Assembly (NCBI GenBank): GCA_028752905.1 | Contig: JAQNBH010000011.1 | Location: forward strand, 25,748,333 to 25,812,332 | Direction: 5' to 3' | DNA: 64,000 nucleotides | DNA from: Cladorhizidae sp. MBARI D1340-BT2 | Taxonomy: Eukaryota; Porifera; Demospongiae; Poecilosclerida; Cladorhizidae | In this document: positions 11,009 to 21,245 of the stretch, piece by piece | Layout: the number at the start of each line of letters is the position of its first letter | Numbering within the stretch: position 1 is the first letter of the stretch | The notes under the pieces: model-generated | Seen by the model: only the letters and a program-made list of their open reading frames with translations | The model's database searches: none | Told to the model about the DNA's origin: nothing | Made by a program: the position numbers and the translations under genes

Positions 11009-11051
11009 GTGACAGACAGGCTCTGCGAAAAGGGCCCACTTCGCGCAAGAT
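11009..11051 (+). repeat. Terminal-repeat-like sequence related to the TIR at 15211
   Basis: tgtgaca, then gcgaaaaggg and cccacttcgcgca match the 36-bp TIR of the element at 15211-21245 (tgtgaca, gggaaaaggg, accttatcgcgca) with a few substitutions and a 4-base insertion. The following bases (ttgagttat) are shared as well. No inverted partner was found downstream, so this is probably a solitary end of a related element. Confidence 0.55.
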
Positions 11052-11380
11052 ATAAAATTTGAGTTATTGGCACTATGATATAGCACACCTTATTACCTTC
11101 AAAATGGTCTAAGAAGCGTCATCATAGCTGATTGGTTCGCTGAGCTACGACCGATCTAACACAGCTAAGTACAAGGCAAGAAAACGGCCTTTGAATGTTT
11201 ACGACAATTTTGATTTCCGTAATCTTCCGCGTTACGCATTTTGGGGTAGCACGTGATTCTACAAGATACGCCTTACATTGTTCGTGGAGAAAAGTAACGC
11301 TACTTGGAGCTTTTCTTCGATTCCACGGCGCAGCCCAGGACTTAGAACACCACTAGAGCCACCAAAAACTTCAGGCCTCC

Positions 11381-14273
11381 ATGAATCAAGCAGCTATTCT
11401 TAGGAGGAAAAGCAGGTGAGAGATTTTACTAGCTGTGTTGAACCACCAACTGTAACTTTTTTGTTTAACTAGTACTCTAGCTCACAGTTGGCCATTGTTT
11501 AACTTGTTTTCTAAGAAACCCACAGATAGCCTTTGTTTAACTTGCTTTCTAGCCCACAGTTAGCCTTTGTTCACAGGTAGACTTTGTTTAACTTCTTTTC
11601 TAGCCCACAGTTAACTGTTAGCCTTGTTCACAGTTAGCCTTTGTTTAACTTGTTTTCTAGCCCACAGTTAGCCTTTATTTAACTTGTTTTCTAGCCAACA
11701 GTTAGCCTTTATTTAACTTGTTTTCTAGCCCACAGTTAGCCTTTATTTAACTTGTTTTCTAGCCCACAGTTAGCCTTTATTTAACTTGTTTTCTAAGAAG
11801 CCCACAGTTAGCCTTTGTTTAACTTGCTTTCTAGCCCACAGTTAGCCTTTATTGAACTTGTTTTCTAGCCCACAGTTAGCCTTTATTGAACTTGTTTTCT
11901 AGCCCACAGTTAGCCTTTATTTAACTTGTTTTCTAGCCCACAGTTGGCCTTTATTTAACTTGTTTTCTAGCCCACAGTTAGCCTTTATTTAACTTGTTTT
12001 CTAGCCCACAGTTAGCCTTTATTTAACTTGTTTTCTAGCCCACAGTTAGCCTTTAGTTAACTTGTTTTCTAGCCCACAGTTAGCCTTTATTTAACTTGTT
12101 TTGTAGTCCACAGTTAGCCTTTGTTTAACTTGTTTTCTAAGAAGCCCACAGTTAGCCTTTGTTTAACTTGCTTTCTAGCCCACAGTTAGCCTTTATTGAA
12201 CTTGTTTTCTAGCCCACAGTTAGCCTTTATTTTACTTGTTTTCTAGCCCACAGTTAGCCTTTATTGAACTTGTTTTATAGCCCACAGTTAGCCTTTGTTT
12301 AACTTGTTTTCTAAGAAGCCCACAGTTAGCCTTTGTTTAACTTGCTTTCTAGCCCACAGTTAGCCTTTGTTTAACTTGATTTCTATACCACAGTTAGCCT
12401 TTGTTCACAGGTAGCCTTTGTTTAACTTGTTTTCTAGCCCACAGTTAGCCTTGTTCACAGTTAGCCTTTGTTTAACTTGTTTTCTAGCCCACAGTTGGCC
12501 TTTATTTAACTTGTTTTCTAGCCCACAGTTAGCCTTTATTTAACTTGTTTTCTAGCCCACAGTTAGCCTTTATTTAACTTGTTTTCTAGACCACAGTTAG
12601 CCTTTATTTAACTTGTTTTCTAGCCCAGTTAGCCTTTATTTAACTTGTTTTGTAGTCCACAGTTAGCCTTTGTTTAACTTGTTTTCTAAGAAGCCCACAG
12701 TTAGCCTTTGTTTAACTTGCTTTCTAGCCCACAGTTAGCCTTTATTGAACTTGTTTTCTAGCCCACAGTTAGCCTTTATTGAACTTGTTTTCTAGCCCAC
12801 AGTTAGCCTTTATTTAACTTGTTTTCTAGTCCACAGTTGGCCTTTATTTAACTTGTTTTCTAGCCCACAGTTAGCCTTTATTTAACTTGTTTTCTAGCCC
12901 ACAGTTAGCCTTTATTTAACTTGTTTTCTAGCCCACAGTTAGCCTTTAGTTAACTTGTTTTCTAGCCCACAGTTAGCCTTTATTTAACTTGTTTTGTAGT
13001 CCACAGTTAGCCTTTGTTTAACTTGTTTTCTAAGAAGCCCACAGTTAGCCTTTGTTTAACTTGCTTTCTAGCCCACAGTTAGCCTTTATTGAACTTGTTT
13101 TCTAGCCCACAGTTAGCCTTTATTGAACTTCTTTTCTAGCCCACAGTTAGCCTTTATTTTACTTGTTTTCTAGCCCACAGTTAGCCTTTATTGAACTTGT
13201 TTTATAGCCCACAGTTAGCCTTTGTTTAACTTGTTTTCTAAGAAGCCCACAGTTAGCCTTTGTTTAACTTGCTTTCTAGCCCACAGTTAGCCTTTGTTTA
13301 ACTTGATTTCTATACCACAGTTAGCCTTTGTTCACAGGTAGCCTTTGTTTAACTTGTTTTCTAGCCCACAGTTAGCCTTGTTCACAGTTAGCCTTTGTTT
13401 AACTTGTTTTCTAGCCCACAGTTGGCCTTTATTTAACTTGTTTTCTAGCCCACAGTTAGCCTTTATTTAACTTGTTTTCTAGCCCACAGTTAGCCTTTAT
13501 TTAACTTGTTTTCTAGACCACAGTTAGCCTTTATTTAACTTGTTTTCTAGCCCAGTTAGCCTTTATTTAACTTGTTTTGTAGTCCACAGTTAGCCTTTGT
13601 TTAACTTGTTTTCTAAGAAGCCCACAGTTAGCCTTTGTTTAACTTGCTTTCTAGCCCACAGTTAGCCTTTATTGAACTTGTTTTCTAGCCCACAGTTAGC
13701 CTTTATTGAACTTCTTTTCTAGCCCACAGTTAGCCTTTATTTAACTTGTTTTCTAGCCCACAGTTAGCCTTTATTGAACTTGTTTGATAGCCCACATTTA
13801 GCCTTTGTTTAACTTGTTTTCTAAGAAGCCCACAGTTAGCCTTTGTTTAACTTGCTTTCTAGCCCACAGTTAGCCTTTGTTTAACTTGATTTCTAGCCCA
13901 CAGTTAGCCTTTGTTCACAGGTAGCCTGGTTTAACTTGTTTTCTAGTCCACAGTTAGCCTTGTTCACAGTTAGCCTTTGTTTAACTTGTTTTCTAGCCCA
14001 CAGTTAGCCTTTATTTATTTAGCCCATAGTTAGTGTTTAGTTTCTAGCCCATAGTTAACTTCTTTCTAGCCTACAGTTAGTGTTTATTAAACTTAGTTTC
14101 AGTTCAGCAATAAGCCGGCTACTTGTCCTAACCCAGTTTTCTTTCTCTTTTCTCTATTTCGCCTTTCTCTGTTCTTCCGGGTTCGAAAAGTTGCCTTGAA
14201 GACTCATCAAAGATTGGGGGAGAATATAAACTCTACCTTGGACTCTGGATTTTTCTTCGTGTAAAGATAAATG
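11381..14273 (+). other. Candidate spliced 5' gene fragment spanning the 34-bp minisatellite
   Basis: An ATG at 11381 opens a 35-nt exon (MNQAAILRRKS) that ends at a good donor (cag|gtgaga, 11415/11416). An acceptor (acccag) precedes 14137; the exon 14137-14273 is open in the matching phase for about 45 codons and ends at atg|gtgagc. The intron would be almost entirely the 34-bp minisatellite. The peptide (with GSKSCLEDSSKIGGEYKLYL) is not recognised. Chance alone could give an open exon of this length, and other acceptors exist (near 14107). It could be the first exons of an element with the 11009 terminus, or a host gene cut off by the array at 14605. Confidence 0.25.
11455..14095. repeat. 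34-bp minisatellite with higher-order structure
   Basis: About 75 copies of a 34-bp unit beginning cccacagttagcc and ending ttaacttgttttctag. Variants (ctaagaagccc, ttgctttctag, ttgttcacag, ttgattt, ttgtagtcc) recur in the same order: the ctaagaag variant is seen near 11793, 12138, 12310, 12687, 13031, 13239, 13609 and 13821, giving a higher-order period of about 0.9 kb (12138 to 13031; 12310 to 13239; 12687 to 13609). The edges are degenerate. Confidence 0.93.
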
Positions 14274-14604
14274 GTGAGCTGTAATTAGAATTGTTTTAGT
14301 TACTTTCTTTTTGCTTGTTTTGTGATCCTTATAGCCAGCCTTCGTTTTTAGTAATCAAGCTTTTAGTTTCTTTGGTAGCCAGCAGTCCATCTAGATAGCG
14401 CTAGCGTCATTCATTTGTAGCTAGCAGTAAATCTAGCTAGCTAGTGTCGCTCTATCCAGCAGTAGCTCTAGCTAGCGCTAGCGTTTGTTTTACTGGTAGT
14501 AATTGTAGTGATACAACAGTGAACCTAGCGGGTAAATCAAGCTTCTTAGCTCTCATCGAAGTTCACTTGCTACATTACTTATAAGCTGTGCCTAGGTAGA
14601 TAAC
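14274..14604. other. Spacer rich in ctagctag motifs, no gene seen
   Basis: About 330 bp with repeated gctagc/ctagctag words (14390-14490). No open frame or recognised feature. Confidence 0.5.
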
Positions 14605-15210
14605 TTGCTCTATATATATATATATATATAATGAGAGAAGACACTAGTGGAACGCCATCATAACTTGCTCTCTCTATATATATAATGAGAGAGGACACTC
14701 ATCATAACTTGCTCAATATATATATAATGAGAGAGGACACTAGTGGCACGCCATCATAATTTGCTCTCTATATATATATAATGAGAGAGGACACTAGTGG
14801 CACGCCATCATAACTTGCTCAATATATATATAATGAGAAAGGACACTAGTGGGACGCCATCATAACTTTCTCAATGTATATATAATGAGAGAAGACACTA
14901 GTGGCACGCCATCATAACCTGCTCTCTATATATATAATGAGAGCGGACACTAGTGGCACGCCATCATAACTTGCTCTATATATATATAATGAGAGAAGAC
15001 ACTAGTGGCACGCCATCATAACTTGCTCTATATATATATATAATGAGAGAAGACACTAGTGGCACACCATCATAACTTGCTCAATATATATATATAATGA
15101 GAGAGGACACTAGTGGCACGCCATCATAACTTGCTCAATATATATATATATATATATATATATAATGAGAGAGGACACTAGTGGCACGCCATCATAACTT
15201 GCTCTATATA
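14605..15210. repeat. ~52-bp minisatellite, left block
   Basis: About 11 copies of a unit beginning ataatgagagaggacacta, continuing gtggcacgccatcataactt and ending gctc plus a variable (ta)n run. Length varies mainly through the (ta)n tract. The right block (21246-22587) has the same unit and orientation; a transposon separates the two. Confidence 0.95.
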
Positions 15211-15246
15211 TGTGACAGGATTTGGGAAAAGGGACCTTATCGCGCA
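15211..15246 (+). repeat. Left TIR (36 bp)
   Basis: Starts tgtgacagg and ends cttatcgcgca; identical to the inverse of 21210-21245. Confidence 0.93.
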
Positions 15247-15554
15247 GAAAATGATTTTGAGTTATAGCACAAAAAGTATGCATGGGTCACTTTTTCTTAT
15301 ATATATATTTTTTAACTTTAGCACTCTCTAGAATCTTTCCTTTACCTCTGTGCCAAGTTTGGTGTCTAGGTTGAGTCCAGAACAGGTTAAAATAACAGTT
15401 CGAAAACTTGTCGTCAAGTTTTCCATTGCGTAGAATAACGCGTATACGGAGTGACTTCGCAGTAAAAGTTCAATTAGCATTACGTCATTCTCCAATTAGC
15501 ATACGGCCGGCATACTGCGGTTGTTATGGAACCACATAAACACTGCCAGCTGCA

Positions 15555-18202
15555 ATGGCTTGGATAAGTAGTAATGAGGCAGCTAAGGCTATTAATTCTT
15601 TTAGCAGCTATTCCTCAGGAGACCAGCTGGCACTGCTAGATGTAATTGAGCAGTATTTCACCAATGAGGATGATGAGGACAATGATCCTGCATTTGAAGG
15701 TAAGTAGACAATGGTAGCTACCTCATTTCTCATTAAGATTTAGATAATTATTATAAAATAAATTGATATAGAACTTGACAAGGAAGGATCTGAAGAACAT
15801 GGTGACAGAAAAGATGAGATGGATGCAATGGATGAGCAGGGTGACAGAAATGATGAGATGGATGTGCAGGGAGTAATGGATGCAATGGATGATAGTGAAA
15901 CTGATGATCTGCATGGCGAGTTGGATGAACCAGGAACTCCATCAGAGACCGATTTGGCCTTGGCACGATTGTCACAGTCTTTGTGATACAGAAGTAGAGT
16001 ATCGGCCGACTGACTTAAACGAGGAAAAATCAATCACAATGTTCATGTCTGCAGGTTGTGGTTGCCTGAAGTGGAGGGGACGGAGCTGTTCAGCACAGTT
16101 TTCTGTGGGTCATGTACAGGAAGTCAGATCAAAATGCTTCGAGCTCTCACACTGTGAACTTGACATGTTGATCATGGGGCAACTTCTGGCTTTGGCGAAC
16201 ACTAGTGAGTCAACCTCCACGGAAGCCAGGCACACTGCTGCTAAAAGAGTTCGAATTCGCGTATCGTACCAACACCAGAGTCGACAAATTTGTCAAGAAA
16301 CATTCCTCTTTTTACATACCATTGGTCTGAAGCATTTCAAAAACATCACCAAGAGCTTCCTTGACAACGGTATTCTTCCTCGCGTACATGGAAATACGAA
16401 GCGTTTACCAAAGTACACTCTATCACTAGTGTCGATTAAGAACATGGTACATTTCCTACTCAATTACACAGAAGAGAATGGCTTGCTTCTTCCAGGTCGC
16501 ATCCCAGGTTATCGACAGAGTGACATCAAGCTTCTACCCTCAAGCACCTCCAAACGTGGCATATGGAATATATACATGGCAGCAGTGGAAATGACCATTT
16601 TTCATGCTGTTGCATACTCGACGTTCTCTAACTTGTGGCGAACTCTTCTTTCCTCGATCATTCTCATGCGGCCAATGTCGGATTTGTGTTGGCAACGCCA
16701 GCGTAATAGTACCACTGTTGTGCGAGCTGTAAATTCCTCAGAGTCTGAGAAGACAGAAAGAAGCACTTGCCAGTGCACTGGAGCATCTCCGAATTGTGAC
16801 AACCGAAAGGTCATTTTATAGGACCAAATCTGACGAATGTAAGAGGTCAATCAGATCTCTCTTCCCAACCAATGTCTCATTCCAGCCACCTCCTTTGTCT
16901 GCACTCACACCTGCAAATTCGAGAGACATCAAAGCTCATTATTCCTTTGATTACGCACAAATGGTATGTATTACACAAATGGTGTGTATTACTATAAATC
17001 CTATAGGTACTAGCTATGTTCAACAGGGTGTTAAGTAGCTTATCCCATGGTTGTGTATCTACAATGTGTACAATGTCAGAGAGGGGTCATTTATTTGGGT
17101 GTTGAGAGTATTATCACACTAGAATAGCACCTTAACATTCAGTTATTGACAAAAGTGTGGGAGTGTCATAGGATATTTATGTTGGTTTACCTGCACTCCT
17201 TGGTTTCTTTTAATCATGTGCCATAATTCTTGGATATGCATTACCCAGAAGAGACGAAGTGTTACTGATAACTGCATGAGACAAAAAATATAAATCATAC
17301 TACTTTGGATATATTTTGGATAGTAGGGGAATAAAGATTTATTCACATGACATTGTTACCTTCTTTGATAGGTGCACTATCCTTCAGATCCTCTCCAGCC
17401 AAGTCCCATGTACTTTCTTGTACCTCGGAAGTGCAGTATCTTTGGTGTACACTGCGAAGGAATTCCGAGGCAGGTGAACTACCTGACTGATGAGGTCAGC
17501 GATTGTGGCAAAGGCGCCAATGTTGTGGTGAGCCAGCTTCATCACTTCCTTGAGACTCATGGACTTGGAGAGACAGAAGTGTTCCTCCATGCTGATAATT
17601 GCACGGGACAGAACAAGAACAATTGTATGATGCAGTACTTGTTGTGGAGGACTCTAACAGGAAGGTACAACAAAATCACGTTGTCATTTTTGGTGGTAGG
17701 GCACACAAAGTTCTCACCAGATTGGTGCTTTGGTCTTCTGAAGAGGAAATACAGAAGGACGAAGATAGGGACATTGAGTGGCCTAGCAAGTGTTGTCAAT
17801 TTATCTGCAGATTGTAACTTCGCTCAGTTAGTTGCAACCGAAGATGAAGCAGTCATTGTACCAACATTCGATTGGAGTACTCTTTTTGCAACTCACTTCA
17901 AGAAGATCATTGGCATTAAAAAACTCCATCACTTTTTCTTTGATAGCCGTGTTCCTGACAGTGTGTTCGTGAGGGACCGATGTGACACAGTGGAACAGGA
18001 GATCAAACTCTTCAAAGATACTTGGAAACCGCAACAGAATGGTTTGCCACTTGTAATACATCCCAAGGGTCTTACTCTTGAACGGCAATGGTACCTGTAT
18101 GAGAATATCAGGCAATTTTGTCCTGACTCTGACAAAGACACTACCTGTCCATTACCCCCAAATCCAAAACCAACAAGCAGGAGCAGTACCCCCAACTTCT
18201 GA
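15555..18202 (+). pseudogene. DUF7869-type transposon protein, three exons, two frameshifts
   Basis: Exon 1 is 15555-15699 (MAWISSNEAAKAINSF, acidic end), donor gtaagt; exon 2 is 15772-16963, exon 3 is 17372-18202, joining as AQM|VHYPSDPLQP. Blocks in order: acidic N-terminus; GCGCLKWRGRSCSAQFS; FELSHCELDMLIMGQLLALA; FLFLHTIGLKHFKNI; GILPRVHGN; LLPGRIPGY; PMSDLCWQRQRN; HYSFDYAQM; CEGIPRQVNYL; VFLHADNCTGQNKNN; VVGHTKFSPDWCFGLLKRKY. I recognise this series from proteins annotated DUF7869 in cnidarians, molluscs, fish and sponges; the HADN and GHTKFSPD blocks look like an RNase-H-type catalytic centre, but that is inference. Frame changes at about 15980 (one base missing) and 16758 break it. The stop at 18200-18202 fits the usual C-terminus. 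The gene points the same way as the left TIR. Confidence 0.82.
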
Positions 18203-18539
18203 ACAATGAAGTGGAATCTCATCTCAATCTCAAACACACCACATAACTAACAGTAGGAAGCTACAGTAGAGGTTAAAAAAAACTTTACGTACCATTTGCG
18301 TTGGACATTTGTGGTACGTTTGAGTCGCAGCGTTGCTGTACCATTCGACAAACGTTCGCCGAACGTTCGCCATACGTTCGCTAAACGTTGGCCAAAAACG
18401 TTAGGCAGGGATCGTTAATTGAGCGTTGTAAAATTGAATTTCTCTAGCGCATGCCAGATCGACGAAGGCTAACTGTCGTTGCTCTAGCGGTTATTCTTTT
18501 TCAGAATCAAGATGCCTTATTCTATTAGAAGAAACAGAA

Positions 18540-19680
18540 TTGTATTCTTTAGGATCTAGAGGATTCAAGGCTGCAGCTATCGTCTGTATTTTGAAGGAGG
18601 GCCTGACAGCAACAAGGCAAAGCGTCCAGTTTTGTCAAGCACTGCGAGACAGGTATCGCCTTACAGCCGTGGAGCGGTGGTGGAAAAGATGCTGGAAGAT
18701 GATGAGAAGACAGCATACCAACTGCAGTTCTCCTTCACAGCGAAGGGAACCCAGTCTTGCTTTGCAGGACATTGCTTATGTTGATATTTTGAGGCAGAGG
18801 TAATGCCAACTGATAAGAGACGCTTGTGTTGAACTAGTTTTGGGATGGAACTATGTGAAAGTTAATATCTAGTGTAGAAGCTTTCTGTGTCACACTGAAG
18901 CTATGTTGGTTGTTAGTGGCTAATGATAATCTAGGCCTGGGTCTTGATGGTATTTTGGTTAGAGCCAATGTGCTGATGGGGATAAGCCATTGGATTTTTT
19001 AAAATATATATATATATATAGTTTAGGGACTTTGTAGATGTTATGGCTTAAGTCTAGGGCAAGATATTGATATAGAACACTGGTGAATTGGTATAGTGAC
19101 TAATGTAATAACATGATCAATAGCAGTATCATTTATCCCTGTCCTAGGTCAAGAGATTGGAGCGAGATACAGAACCTTGAAGAGGACAGACGAGTGCACA
19201 GTTCAATTGGAAACACATATATAGGCTTTTTTTGTTGTATAAGGCAGACACAAAAGAACAAGCTAAGATATGATTCATGTTGTATTATGGTTGTGTGTGT
19301 AATAAGGTGTAGATTTATACTCTTGTTTTAAACCTGTTTATTTTATTATAGCGTGAAACATTTGGTGAAGGTAAATGTGTGGGCCAGTATTATGAGAGCC
19401 CCACTTTTTGTTCAAATTCTTCACTAGACCCTTGTTACCCTTTGTAAAGGATGTTTGCTCCCATCACCGCTTCATGCAGGACACTGACCCCAAACGTACA
19501 TCCAGGCTGGCTAAAGAGTTCGATATAAATTGATGGAGGATGCCTCCTGAGTTTCAAGATGCCAACCCCATTGAAGACCTGTGACACGAGTTTGAAAGAG
19601 TACATCAGGAGAGAAGTGAAGCCCAAGTCCAAAGCTGAATTGGTGGACAGCATAACACAATTTTGATTAACTGTAGATGT
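18540..19680 (+). pseudogene. Tc1/mariner-type transposase relic
   Basis: Pieces of the family in the right order: a helix-turn-helix region (GFKAAAIVCILKEGLTATRQ, 18560-18620) and EKMLEDDEKTAYQL (18685-18725), matching the second DNA-binding helix block of Tc1-like proteins; TDECTVQLETH (19178-19210) holding the first catalytic Asp; LVKVNVWA (19360-19383); QDTDPK.TSRLAKEF (19476-19525), the second Asp block; DANPIEDL and a following EYIRREVKPKSKAELVDSI (19558-19655) with the last acidic region. Stops, frameshifts and an AT insertion at about 18990-19130 separate these parts. Seen are the motif remnants only; the gene is dead. Confidence 0.8.
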
Positions 19681-19846
19681 TAGAAGTAGAACAGACACCT
19701 GCCACGGGAGGTTTATTTGGAAATCACTTGTGATATCAAGTTGGCAAAACTTTCGTGTGTTTGGGTAGTTAGAGATGTTAAATTTTCTTATTAAATTATC
19801 AATAAGAAGATATAAAATAATGATAATTTCAAAAACAACTATATAG

Positions 19847-20379
19847 TTATTGAACAAGTCCAGTCCTGACCCCACCACCACAGATGTAGAGTGAAGAACT
19901 GTAATCCTCGTCTTCCATGACAGGCTTGAATTCTTCCTCCATGGCTGCCTGGTAACTGCATTTCAAAATAGTAAATCACACCTGAACTTGATATAAAGAA
20001 TTTGATTTAAAACTTAACAATAGCTGAAATCTTGCCATTATATATCACCCTCACTGCCTTGGCCTCCCACTCCCATTGAGGAGCACCCTAAAACATTGCT
20101 GCTTGGTACAGCCACCCAGAACTTTCATTCTGCCAGAAGACCAAACGATAGTCAGTATAATTATCATTACTGGATCCACTGTTCTAGCTTTTATTTTGGG
20201 GGGTTTCGTTTTAAATACTGTATGTAACACTAACAACTAGACTGAAGTAAAGGCTGGGTAACTACCACAGATAGGCGCTAGCCATTGGAGTTCTACCTAG
20301 TGTTATACTTACTGCTCAGAGGAAGGTGTCAGCGAGAGTTCTTCTGTGAGCCATTCCCAGGACAAATCAAAAGTAGAAG
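19847..20379 (-). other. Two candidate minus-strand exons inside the Tc1 element
   Basis: On the minus strand, 20379-20313 is flanked by ttgttgcag and gtaagt, and 19955-19847 begins after aaatgcag. They join in frame to a ~58-codon open peptide containing FDLSWEWLTEELSLTPSSEH and MEEEFKPVMEDEDYSSSLY and ending in TAA at 19847. The 3' half of the element is longer than a Tc1 transposase needs. The peptide is not recognised; it may be a captured host exon pair, a second element gene, or chance. Confidence 0.3.
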
Positions 20380-20643
20380 CTGCAACAAAACAGAACAGTA
20401 ATCAACAGTAGGCCGACTGACTTGACTTTACGCGCTCTATCGAACACTTGGTGTAGGATACCGAATGTTGATTGCGCATTTCGGGTAATTAAATAACGGA
20501 TCGTGCGTTGCATTCGCAATACGTTGCTTGAGCGTTATCTGTGCGTTCCTTGAGCGTTGCTTGAGCGTTTCTTAAGAAACGTTTCTGCGTTGAACGTTTA
20601 CCCAATGCAACGGTATGTAAAGTTTTTTTGGGCCGCTACTGTA

Positions 20644-21209
20644 CATTGCAAATTTGTCCTTTTTTAATGTATGCTAATAATTATTAATGCTAGCCTGTAC
20701 ATACTCTACTTATTTATGCCTAGTGCTAGACCTGGCTAGCGCTTACTCCCAGTACAAATCCAGACTGTTTTGGATGAATCTTTAAGCGAATGACTGGAAA
20801 TTCACAGTCCTCGATCAATTCTTTCCCGAAAGTACCGCCCCACTTTCGACAGCGTCTGCTTCGAAGTCCACAGTCTTAGTTAGTTAGCCAGCGTTCTATA
20901 GTTTTAGATAGCCAGCGTTCCATAGTTTCACTTTGTCAGACAACAGCTATAGCTATTTACATCGTTTCTTTCCCAGCAAAAGTAGCCCCACCCGTTCGTA
21001 ACACGGTAATTTACGGAGTAAACATTTTAGCTTTCGTCGTCAACTACAACGCCCAGTTATTGAAATAGTCACGGTTTTAGCCAATACTTAAACCTGAAGC
21101 TCTCGCTCATATCTTCGGTGTCAGAGCAGCTCTAGACTTGATACAAGGCTTATTTTGAACCTTATAAATCAGGCTTCAACATGGTATAGCTAACTCATAT
21201 ATTTATTTT
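20644..21209. other. Non-coding 3' part of the DUF7869-like transposon
   Basis: No open frame of note. There is a local direct repeat (gttagccagcgttctatagtttta / gatagccagcgttccatagttt, near 20880-20930, written here in part). It ends at the right TIR. Confidence 0.5.
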
Positions 21210-21245
21210 TGCGCGATAAGGTCCCTTTTCCCAAATCCTGTCACA
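21210..21245 (-). repeat. Right TIR (36 bp)
   Basis: Ends ttcccaaatcctgtcaca; exact inverse of 15211-15246. Confidence 0.93.

Larger units (their letters stand above)
18264..20641 (+). mobile_element. Nested Tc1/mariner-like element, TA target site
   Basis: The 2378-bp element starts cagtagaggttaaaa and ends with the related inverse (ctactg at 20641). TA flanks both ends (18262-18263 and 20642-20643). The terminal repeats share cagtag, gg, an A run, ctttac and tacc, with several mismatches. Gttcg/gttgg-rich words follow at both ends (acgttcgcc near 18350; gagcgttgc near 20530). It lies just after the stop codon of the DUF7869-like gene, so the host element's coding part was spared. It holds a decayed Tc1-type transposase. 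Confidence 0.8.
15211..21245 (+). mobile_element. 6.0-kb DNA transposon with perfect 36-bp TIRs and a DUF7869-like gene
   Basis: The left end begins tgtgacaggatttgggaaaa and its first 36 bp are the exact inverse complement of 21210-21245. Both sides are ~52-bp minisatellite, and the target lies in its (ta)n tract: tatata stands on both sides, so the duplication may be TA, TATA or TATATA and cannot be fixed. The cargo is a three-exon gene at 15555-18202, a nested Tc1/mariner element at 18264-20641, and about 570 bp of non-coding 3' sequence. I do not know the superfamily name for this terminal sequence. Confidence 0.9.
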
